Made by a program: the position numbers and the translations under genes. The notes under the pieces are model-generated. The model had not been told where the DNA came from and made no database searches. It saw only the letters and a program-made list of their open reading frames with translations. This document shows positions 1-10,169 of a DNA stretch of 64,000 nt, in pieces (positions within the stretch are counted from its first letter, which is position 1; each line of letters starts with the position of its first letter). Source of the stretch: Deuterostichococcus epilithicus. Taxonomy: Eukaryota > Chlorophyta > Trebouxiophyceae > Prasiolales > Stichococcaceae. The stretch covers positions 2,976,001-3,040,000 of the forward strand of contig JAVTLE010000013.1 of NCBI GenBank assembly GCA_033439295.1. Reading direction: 5' to 3'.

Positions 1-163
1 AGTCGCGCACGCGCAGAGGCAAGCATTTTTCCTGCCTCCGGAAGCAGCTGCGCCAATTGTGCGCCATCCTCTGCTGCCATGCACACCATGTTCAAAGTGC
101 CGATTTGAATTTGCGAAACTCATGAATTGCGTCAGCCGTTTTGAGGGCCAGCGCATAGCAGCA

Positions 164-3100
164 ATGGCCGATCTGGAAGCCCCGCCGGCCGCCAAGCGCG
201 CCAGGCTCGACGCGGATGCAAGCAGTGATGATGGCGAGGCGGAGGAGGCTGGCATCGATGCCAATGAGGCGCTGCGCTTCCACCTGCTGGATCCGGAGGC
301 TGCGGCGAAGGGCAGCCTGATCTCCGCGGCGGCCTTTGCCCCGGACATGTGCCACCAGGTGTTCGGCGACAGCGAGCGGATCGAGGGATGGGACGAGGTG
401 GACGGCTTCGGGCTGGACATGTGGTTCAGCCAGGCCGATTTCCGCGCCTTTGTGGAGGTGCTTTCATGCATTGCGCACGACTTGATTGTCTTGCAATCTG
501 CCCAATGATCTAGCTATGGTCACAGCTGCAGCCCGCTCACACTGTGTCCAGCGGCGCCGCGGCTTGTTTCGAAGAAACATTCGCAATTTCCAAGTTCCTC
601 GACGGTTGAAACGATGCAGCAGCCGCTCGCTTGATCACGTTGCACTGGGGAATGCAAGCACGGCTGAGGGAGTGCTTCGGCAATCACGGCTGTGCACCTC
701 CCCAAGCGCAACATCGCTGCCGAACCCATGCAGATGCGGCCGACGCTGCGACGGCCGCCGCCCGGCGCCACTGACGTCCTGGCCAAGCTGGCACCCTGGT
801 TCCCCAAGGGCTTTGCGCCCAGCCGCGCGGATTTTGCGGCGCCTGCGCAGCGCCTCGACCGTGCCCAGATGGGGACGCCGCTGTGCGAGCCGGCGCTGCC
901 TGGCGGCACCCGCCTGGCAGTCTATAGGCACAGGGTAGCGGATGCCAGCCAGTACGTCCGGGTGAGCAGCTGAGTCGTCAACTCTGTCCGAACTAGCACA
1001 GCAAAGCGACTGGGAGAAGTATGCAGACATTCCTGGGCGCATTTTCATGGCCTGACACGTCTCACAACTCCGGCAAGTGCTGAGTGTCGCACATCATAGC
1101 GGTTGATGTCAGGACACTGCTGCGACGCCGGCGCCGCAGGCTGCGCCGGCCCGTTGCGGGCGACGTGTTGCTGTTGCTCACCATCTCGAACCTGGTGCAG
1201 GAGAAGGTCAGCAAGCACCAGTTGAGGCGCAGCTGAGCATGTTTCCTCTATGACATCATCATGTCACGCCCCCGCAGGAGCTGCACGCGCGGCTGCAGCC
1301 GCTGCTGATCTTCTTCATCGATGCCGCCAGCTTCATAGACGACGACCGGGGCGCGATCGACCGCCGCTGGGAGCTGTACACTGCGGTGGAGACCACGGCG
1401 TCTGGCCACGACCTTATCGTGCGCCACAGCCCCCAGTGCTTCGCTTGCCCTCCAATGCCTGGTCCTTGGCGCTTGACGGCGCCGTCCCTCATGCCGGGTC
1501 CCGGGGCCGGCAGACCTGCAGCATGTCCGCTCGTGCTGCACGCTGAGCACTACCCTGGCACGAGGGGCTCGGCAGCTTGGGAGGGGGCATGACAGGGACT
1601 GCGACAACTCGCAAGGGAAATCTGCGCCAGGAGCTGGACATTGCTGCTGCTGCTGCTGCTGCTGCTAAACCCTAGCCCTGCTCCGCAGGTGGGCTTCGCG
1701 ACGACTTTCGAGTTCTTCGCGTGGCCGGACCGCAGCCGCCTGCGGCTCAGCCAGCTGCTGGTGCTGCCGCCTGCGCAGCGGCGCGGCATCGGCGGCGCGC
1801 TGCTGGAGGCGGTGCATGTCACCGCTGAGCAGCGCAATGCGCTTGACGTGGTGGTGAGGGCCAGGGTTTAGGGTAGGGGTCGGATTCCTGCCGTGTCAGC
1901 ATGCGTTGCTGCCAGCGCCGGCAGCTGCGCACTGTCCTTTCTGCCGGCGCTGCAGGCACATCTGCCTCCCCACCTGCCACGCAGCGGCGCCAGTCGCATC
2001 CCAAGCGCAGCTCGACGGATCTGGCGTTTTGCTGTGGCGCAAACCCCCACGCTGCAATCGCACGTGCTCCACCGCGTGCATGGCCGACAGCCCGTGGTTC
2101 AGCTCGCTCGGCTGCCGTGTCTCCCCAGATCGAGGACCCGGCGCCGGCGCTGAAGCGGTTGAGAGACCGGCGGGACCTTGCGGCTCTTGCGGCAAAGCCC
2201 TGGGCTGTCGAGGCGGCACAGCGGGTGAGGCCGAGTCCCGCATGCCTGTTGCTCCTCTCGCCGCACTGCAGCGGACGCATGCAGCCCGTACGCGAGCTGC
2301 CAGGACAATGGCTGCGGCCATGCACGGCCATGCAGGGGCACCAGATGCAATTGCAGCGCAACAGCTGCGCAGGCGCGCCAAAAGGCTGCCATTCGCTGAT
2401 GTGTCCACATGATCTCTGGCAGATGTCCAGCTCGATGTTGTCACCACCGCAGGTGGCAGCGGACCTCAGCAGCAGCGCCGCGGCGGCGCAGGACCAGGCG
2501 GCGCCAGCAGCCGCCGCAGCACATGAGCCAGCGGCAGCCGCGGCAAATCCCCAGGGGGCGGCGGGCACCGCCGCGGGCGCAGGGGTGGAGCCACCGGCCG
2601 GCGCCGCCGGCGCGTCGGCTGCGGCGGTGGAGGTCGAGGACGCGGCCAAGCGGCTGCGCATGGACCCGCGGCTCGTGGCTCGAGCGCAAGCCGAGCTGCG
2701 CATCAGCCGGCCGCAGGTGATTTCGTGCTACCGGTGTGTTGTAGAACCTGCAGCTTGGGTCTGGGTCCCGCCCCTCTTCTGCAGGGTCGGGCCTGCCTGG
2801 TGCGTCAGGCGGCCCATGTCGCTGTTGCATCCATGAACCATCACAGCTGGCCGGACTCAAAACTGTCTGCGTGCCCAATGCTGCTAACCTTGCGACGCGC
2901 CGGCCGGCGGCTCCAGCAGCGAGCATAATTGGCATCATTATTATCAATCGGTTTTTCGGCTGCAACCGCCGTGCTGCCCTCTGCCGCAGGTGCGGCAGAT
3001 GTGGGAGGCGCTGCTGTTCGCGCAGCCGGGCATTCGGGAGTCTGACGCCGGCGCCGCCGCCTTCGAGACCATGGTGCGGTCCCCGGCCTTTGGAATTTAG

Positions 3101-4133
3101 GGGTCCAGGTGCCAGCTTGCAAGGGTTCCGGGTGCCAGCTTGCATGGCCCCTGCCGCTGCCGAGCCGCGGGGCCAGCTGCACGGCAAGTGCTCGATCAGC
3201 ATAGCTGCGCAGGGCCCGGTGCGCCGATGCGCCCCACCACTGTTGCACTGCCCCTGCAAGTGGGCAGGGGCCTTCGCGGGGTTCAAAGTTTCAACACCAC
3301 ACAGTTCATCTGGGGGCAGCTCGACTTGCGGCCGGCGCCTCTGCGCCGTCCGCCCAGCCTGGCGGCCCTCTCTCACAAGAGCCGTGCCGAGCAGAGCAGC
3401 GGCTTCAGATCCCAGCAGCCTGCTCCAGCGCTTTTGACTCCAAGAAGCGCTGAGAAACAGAACAAGGAAAAGATCCCCTCGGAGAATGAGAAATCAAATT
3501 CTGCTGCGACTGCGCACAGGTAAGCTGCCGGGTGGCGGCGGGGCTCACGGACCCGCGCAAGGACGCTGAGCACAAGCGCTTCATTGCACGCCGCATTGAC
3601 GGCCAGGAGAACGGCTTCCTCATGCTCAAATGCGGTGCGCGCAGCTGTGCCGCTCAGCCTGCTTCAGAAACCCACGAAGGCCGCTGTCACACCTCCTCCA
3701 TTGAGCGCACATGCTGGCTCGTATGACATCAGCTTTGGAGACCGTGCCTGCACTGAGCTTGATACATGGTGCCTGCGGATGAAAGTTGGCCTTCTTACAT
3801 GTTTGCAAACCCAGAAGCGCTGTCACCTGAGCTCGGCATGCCAGTGCCGTTCGATGCCAGCGGCAGCCAGCTGGCGGCCAGGGGCACTGGCCGTGCATCC
3901 TTGCTGTAATTGTATCCAACGAAGGGGCGTTCGCAACCTTGCGCCTCCGTCGTCTGCCTGCAGACCCCGGGTCGCAGCTGGCGAGGCATGGGATGCCGGT
4001 GCCGCTGGAGGACAGCGGCGGGCCGCCGGCGGAGGAGCTGGCGGCTCAGGTCGCCACCGCGGTGCAAGAGCGCCTCGACGAGCTCGGCGAGCTGCTGCCG
4101 GCAGCGTCAGCAGCGGCAGCGGCCGCCGTTTGA
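164..4133 (+). CDS. HAT1: HAT1, type B histone acetyltransferase catalytic subunit
   Basis: This enzyme acetylates newly made histone H4 (and H2A) before chromatin assembly, in the cytosol and nucleus. Exons read: 164-457, 734-961, about 1280-1385, 1689-1853, 2129-2224, 2452-2716, 2990-3073, about 3521-3632 and about 3964-4133. Exon 1 gives the HAT1 N-terminus after an acidic stretch that follows a basic KRAR patch. Exon 2 carries the conserved GFAPSRADF. Exon 3 has [15 protein letters not shown]. Exon 4 holds the GNAT acetyl-CoA loop [11 protein letters not shown]. Exon 5 has [13 protein letters not shown]. Exon 6 includes an Ala/Pro-rich insert of about 55 residues that is unusual for the family. 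The start at 164 gives the expected N-terminus, although an upstream in-frame ATG at 59 exists. The gene ends at a TGA at 4131-4133. The third exon's 3' boundary and the eighth exon's start are uncertain. The family call is firm. Confidence 0.88.
1641..1666 (+). repeat. (GCT)n microsatellite in HAT1 intron
   Basis: About eight GCT/CTG triplets lie in the intron before the acetyl-CoA-binding exon. They run straight into a telomere-like CTAAACCCTAG (1665-1675) and then the 3' splice site at 1688. Seen directly. Confidence 0.9.
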
Positions 4134-5656
4134 CGGCATGATGGCGTCGCGGCGCCGACACCGGCATGCTGTGCGGCGGCAGCTCGATGAGCTTGGCGAG
4201 CTGCTGCCATCGGTGCTGGAGGCGCCAAGCAGGGGATGCCATGCGCCGGAGGGGCCTGCTAGCAGCATTGCATTTGCTTGGCACGCCCAGCCAGCTGGTG
4301 CGCTTTTAGGCGCCAGGCGTACATCTCGGCTGCGGCAGCAAGGGCGGGGTGATGACCCTGTGCTGTCTGTGAGCACTGGGCTGGGCGGTGGCCGCTGTGC
4401 AACGAAAGGCAACCTTGATGCGTCAGTGGCAGCGTCAGGTTGTGGGATCGGCTGATGTGTTGTAAGAGCACTGACAGTGGATGTCGCAGGCTTGCTTGTG
4501 GTGCAGCCTCACTGCAACAGCTGTGTGCTCGGCATGACCATTGTACGCCGATCAATGAACTGCCAGCTGATGAGCAGCCCATCTTCCGTGCAACAACAGG
4601 AACAGTGCAGACATCGAAACCGTGAATGAGAGGCTGACTCCACCCAGTTCAGCAGTTGTAGAATAGTCAATACTTTGATCCCATTGCCAAGCACATTCGC
4701 TGCTGGAAGGGGGAAGAAACTATGCCCGCCACTGGCATACTACCACCTGAGCACTGCAAAACACGGGACTCCAGGAGAACTCATTCGACCGTGCGTGTTG
4801 CGAATTCCACCAGCCAGCACGCACATACAGGAAATTGAATGCTGAACAGCGAGGTCGCAGAAATCAATGGTAAAAGAACTTCAGCATGTCAGAGGCTCGC
4901 TCAGAGCCCATGGTTGGATTTTGTGTGCGAGACAGCGCCGCTCAATCGTGCAGCGGGACGTCAGTGATGGCGCCACCGCCGTTATCAGGCGAGCGGCTGG
5001 AGCAATAGTTCGCTTGCTTTGATTACTGGTGAACCGTGGAACCCCAGGCTCAATGAGCGATAAAGGCAGGATAACGATGAAATATGGAGATGCCCCGCCT
5101 CAATTTACATTGGCAGGTCCGCAACTCCATTAACGATGTCGGAGCCGCTGGTGTCGACAGGGATCAGGCTTGGCTTGTCCGGCAGCACCAGTTACCAGAC
5201 CCTATGCGAAAACATACAAGCTCCCTCGAGGGGCAAGGTGTGGCCCCTTGAACCTTCGGCTGTCAAATGGTTTCGGGATTAATTTCGACGCCGAGCAAAA
5301 ATCTCTGGTCCTGAGCGCCCTGTATACGCTTTAAAGCTACCTACCCGAAACCACAACATGACGTGGCTTTCTGATCACTAACTTGTATGATTAGGTGCAT
5401 GCTGCTTGGCCGACCCCGCTTGAGTGCATTGTACCAGGTACCAGCTCGCGCTTTGGGGGTGCGCTCCATCGTCGCAGGGACCATACTTGCGTTGCTTCTT
5501 GATCTTACCTTTTTGGAACTATAAAAAGTTCCAGAGCCACTCCACTTGACCCGCGCAGCCTTCACTCAAATCGAGACCGGGCACAGTGGTAATGTAGCCG
5601 GTGCGGCCCGGAAGAAACGGATCCCGGCTCCAGGGCATCGACTTTCTCTGCCGCCG
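4134..5656. other. Intergenic region between convergent HAT1 and FMO1
   Basis: No coding exon is supported here. It must hold both 3' UTRs. A TGTAAG at about 4460 fits the TGTAA poly(A) signal of green algae for HAT1, and a minus-strand TGTAA lies near 5105 for FMO1. At 4183-4225 there is a decayed copy of the last HAT1 coding segment. A short palindrome with a TATA-like loop lies at 5515-5532. Composition is more AT-rich than in the flanking genes. Confidence 0.6.
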
Positions 5657-8600
5657 TCAATTCAAGTTCCCGCAGTCAAATGCCGCATGGTCCAAAAAGT
5701 GCGATGGGTTGAAAGCCTTCTCCACGAACAGGTTCCGCACCTTGCACACCTACGTGGAAATTCCCGCACGGTGCCAGTAAACAGCCTGCGGCAGCGTGTA
5801 CACACAGCACCACCCCATTGGCATGGGCAGGACAGTTGCGCAGCTGCAAGCAAATTAGCCATTGCAAAATTTCAGATGAAGGCCCCGGACCTGACCAGCG
5901 GCCTGCGACACCGGGAAGGAAAATTGCTGCGAGCCACCCCCAGCAACTCCAGTCCTCACCGGCGGGAGCGACAGCTGTAGCAGGCGGCCAAAAGCGTGCG
6001 ACCGCAGTGTCAGCGGCAAGATTCGGGCTGCACGGTCTGCCTCGAACCGCCGCAGTGCCGCGGAGATGTCCGCCGCTGTCGCACCAGCATTGTCCGAACT
6101 ATCCTGCAGCGCCTTCAGCGCCCGCGCCAGCACGATGCCATCCTGCACATGCAGCAACGCGCAGTGCATTGCATACACGTGCTGTGTCAGAAAGCAGTTG
6201 TGGTGACAGGCACCGCATTGCGGATGGACGACCAGATACATGATGGGAAGGCTGCTGCCATAGAGCAGACACCTTGTGCAGCTGCTTCTGTGGTGCCTGT
6301 TCGCAAAGGCATCCGCAGGCAGGCACATGAGACTGGCTGCCACCTTGCGAGGTCGCACTCGCCTCGAACGCTGGAGGGCAGGGTAGTGCACACCTCTAGT
6401 GCTGTGCAGCCGCCCTGGCCGAGGTTGGGCGTCATGGGATGCGCAGCATCACCCACAAGAACGCACCTCCCCTCCACCTTGCCATACGCAAACCTGCGGC
6501 GGTCACAGCATTGAAGCGTTGCAGGGTTGTGGCATTGCAGCGTTGTGTGGAAGTGTCGTTCACATCCGACCAGTGCTTGGCTTCAATTTGATCGATTTCA
6601 CTTTACTGCAGCTGTGGCAGCCGCCACAGCCGGCAGCCGGGCGCCGGTGCCTGTTAAAGCCATGAGCGACGATCGAGAGCGTCCGTTGCACATCAACGGT
6701 CTGGAGCAGCCCCGTCAACGTCACCATGCGGCTCGGATGCCGACACCGCTTCCTATGACGTGCCGCCCACCTGTCGCCAAGGCGGCCACGTGTGATGTCG
6801 GCCGCATGCGTCGCCTCGATTGCCTCTGCGGCGCCAAATGGCCAGCCGCGCACGCTGTCATACGCCTCTTGCTTCCTGCGCAGCACGGCGGCATGGTGGC
6901 CGGTCAGATCGCAGATACTTTGTGGTTATTGGCTGCCACTGGAACCTCGGACGCTGACCGAACCCCTGGGTCGTGTGCATGCTGCCTGTTGCTGCACGTC
7001 ACGCGGCGAACTGCCCCACCTGGCGCACCCTGCCCAAGCCGTCTGCCGCACAGCACAGCTGGCTGCAGCTCTGCGAATGCAGCCCGCGATGAGATATGCG
7101 CGGACCGGCATGCGATGGTGCCTGCCTGCCTGTCGCACAGCACAGTGAGCGCTGCACCTGTCATCGTCGGTGCTGGGGCCGCCGTCCTCTGGCGCATTGA
7201 AGCAGGTGAACCTGCAGCACAGCACGGGAGCGACTGTGGTCCTGTGACTCAGCTGAACCGACCCGAAGCCTGTGAAATCGGCATCGACTGATGGACCCTG
7301 AAAGAGGATCGACCCTGCCTGGGGCGCGGCATCGTGCTGGCGTGGAACCTCCTGCTGAATGCTCCCCCCGTTCGACTTCGATCGTGGCGAGTATTTGAGC
7401 ATGCTTGACATGACTCAAGGAACACCATCCGCACCAGTACATCTCGCTGTCGCTGATGGGGTACATGCCTGCGCGCACGCCCTCACCCCACACCTGGGCA
7501 AGAATGCACAAAATTGCCAGGAGACCAGCCGCTGCATGGTGCGTGTGCCCTCCTCACTTGCCGCTACGTGTGCGGCTGCTTGCAGGACAGTCCCCTTCAC
7601 CACGCTGTCGTGCATAAATATTGCAGCTGCCTGCAGCTCCCTGCTGGTATCACGGTGCCCACCGGACAACGCTGCTGCCGGATCTGGCAGTGCTCTCTTG
7701 CTCATCATGCCGACTACGGCTGCCGCCGCGATTCGGGCGCCGCAACAACCAGGGTGGCACCGCTTTGAACCAGTCGTATCGCGATGCCCACCTGCCGGAT
7801 GGTGTTTAGTGGCAGCGGCAGGCCACCACCGTCGAATTTTGCCACGCCGCGGTACGCAGAGTAGCCCACGTAATTTGGCGGCCGCACACCCAGCTGCGAT
7901 GCAACGCGCGAGCGAGCGCCGTCAGCGCCCACCACCAGCGCCGCCCGCAGCGTTTCGCCGCTGTCCAGCTCGACTGCAGAGCGAGCGCACAGATTGGTTC
8001 AGTTTTGCTTTTCCATGCCGCATGGCCTCGGAACCGGGCGGCCCACCGCTGGCGCCCTCCCGACGCTTGCTGTTTGTCTTCCCATAGCCGCACTGCAGCA
8101 GAAGGGGAGGCGGGCACGAGGCGACAGGCGCCTGCGGCCCAGTCAGGCTGTTGAGCGCCGCTGCTTGCGCCATCCGCAGTGTGGCGCCGCTGTCCAGCTC
8201 CACGGCAGCAGGGTCGAAGGGCGGCCATCCGCAACAGGGTGTCAAGGCAGGTTTGCAGCTGGCAGCTTTGCCGTGGGCCGCAGAAGGGCACCCAGAGTGA
8301 CGAGTTCCGGCACCGTCAGGGTGGCTGCAGCCAACCTGAACCCCCACGATGCACCTGCCATGCCGGGCAAGGCCCGCTCGCGACCTGTCATGGGGAGGGC
8401 AGCGGGCAGGCAGGGGCGCGCCCGAGCCGTCGCCCCCGACGTGCGTGACGCCGGCGCCGAAGCGAATGGCGTCCTGCGGCAGCGCTGCGGCGAGCGCCTC
8501 CAGGAGCTCCGACCGCCTCATGCCGCGCGCTTCATGTGGCCCGCCGGCGCAGTCGCGCTCGAAGTTGAAGGTGCGCAGCGTGCGGCCGTCTCGGCTACAC

Positions 8601-9596
8601 AGCTCCGTCCTGCGCGGCGGCGTCGTCCATCTCAGTCGGTCATCACGGCGTGCCTGCCGCTGCTGGTGCCGCTGCCGCTGCAGCTGCAGCAGCAGCACAC
8701 CGGCGGCGAGCGGCCTGGCGGGTTGCCTCAATGCCGCCGCCCACCGATGCGACTGTTTGCATAGCCTACGAGTAGCCCCCCACCGCGGTGTGCCTTCCAG
8801 TGGTCTAGTCGGGCCAGCCGCAGCCAGGCAACGGCCTGCTCCGCATGACCGCAGCTGCCACCCCGCTGCTCACACCCCTGTGTGCGCCCTCACACGATCA
8901 CACCCCCCTGGCTCACCAAGCGCTCCGAGGCACACGGGACACCATAAGCACCATGTGCACGCCAGACTGCCCTGCCAGTTTCCAGTTGCTTCACTTGCCT
9001 CTCCAGCAGCGGGTGCGTGGCTCGCAGCGGCCCCGCGACGCCAAGCGCGTCCAGGGCGCGGAAGGCGTTGCCCCACATCGCGATGGCAGAGCCCTCCAGC
9101 CGCAGCGAGGCGCCCCGCTCCAGCACCAGCACCAGGATGCCCACCTTTTGGGAAGAAAGGAAGTACCTCAACAGTCGGCAAAGCGACACCTTCTTCTGAA
9201 GATCTGTGCGTGCGCATCGGGCTCCATAGCAGGGTTGCGGCCATGCAGGAGCCCCGCTGCAGCCAAGGCCGTGCGCACGCGATGCGATGCGCACGCTGCA
9301 TCTGGGAAGGGCTTGCTGAGTTGCGGGGGACAGGGGCGCCAGTGCTGGTGTGTGCCATTCTGCAGCCGGGGGCAAACCCGCAGCACCATCACAAAGAGAT
9401 GCATGGATTGGTGCGACATTCCATCACATACAACCGCCGTGCCAACCTTGTGCAGGGCTGCGGCGGTGCAGAGGCCCGCGATGCCGGCGCCCGCAATGAT
9501 GACGCGCTGCTGCTCTGGGTCTGAGGCCGCATCCGACAACAGGACATGTTCCGCTGGCGCTGCTGCCGCCGCTGCAAGCACGGCGCCATCGTTCAA
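5657..9596 (-). CDS. FAD-dependent monooxygenase 1 (group A, zeaxanthin epoxidase/salicylate hydroxylase-like)
   Basis: A flavin monooxygenase of the PHBH-fold group, likely using NAD(P)H and O2; its substrate cannot be read. Exons in transcript order: 9447-9596 (FAD dinucleotide motif GAGIAGL), 8999-9144, 8441-8609 (FNFERD, RRSELLEAL), one or two uncertain exons at about 8.3 kb, about 7799-7980 (VVGADGARS, the DG motif), about 7432-7495 (GMYPISDSEMYW), about 7150-7210 (CFNAPED), about 6770-6880, about 6395-6490 (GD motif VLVGDAAHPMTPN), about 5957-6145 and 5657-5751, ending in TGA. The phase of the first three exons fits only if the second intron begins with GC (AG then GCAAGT). The start MNDGAV gives a short N-terminus without an obvious transit peptide. 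It is transcribed divergently from the repeat protein. All three FAD/NAD(P)H motifs are intact. Confidence 0.82.
7956..8215 (-). repeat. Duplicated splice-junction segment in FMO1
   Basis: The segment coding AVELDSGETLR (near 7956-7980) recurs about 229 bp upstream in the gene (8185-8210) as AVELDSGATLR. Only the downstream copy continues into the family's conserved VVGADG. The upstream copy looks like a decayed duplicate inside intron sequence or an extra exon. Confidence 0.6.
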
Positions 9597-10169
9597 ACTG
9601 GGTCTCTCGGCATCAAAGGCGGGTGCACGTGAAGATGCATTTCACACATGCATTTCACACATGCTTCTTGCCACAAACGTGCAGATGCAGCGCATGCTGC
9701 GACATGCTGTGGGTGTAGCGGCTGACCTGCAGTGACAAGCCGAGACGATCTGGGTCGCCGAGACCATCTTTCAGACCTTCGTGGCGCTCTACTGCCAGAG
9801 GAGTCTGCACGCGGTGCGATGCCACACGCATGCTGTGTGTATTGACACGGAGTGCATCGCAGTGCGCATCTGCCGCACAGCCGCAGCTGGGACTGCGCAG
9901 CGGAATCTTGGATACCGGGAAGTCTCATGGAGCCTCTAAACAAGCAAACCACACACAGGCAAGACCCCATCTTCTGTCAGTCACGCAGGGGCGGGCACCT
10001 GGTGCGAACCCGGGGGAGGGTTCAGCGCAGGCAGATCATCTGGATAGCGGCGAGATCGCTTCATGTACAGGCCCTGGCTCTATTCGATCGTCTTGTTGAC
10101 AGTCTGATACGAGCCGTTTGAATCCTTGTTCGGCGCAGTCCTGAACTTTAGCAGCTGCCGGCCGCCACC
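9597..10169. promoter_or_regulatory. Shared divergent promoter region of FMO1 and the repeat protein
   Basis: About 570 bp separate two divergent start codons. I see no coding exon and no clear TATA box. A short tandem duplication of TGCATTTCACACA lies near 9634-9662. A full vertebrate-style Kozak string (GCCGCCACC) precedes the ATG at 10170. Confidence 0.45.
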
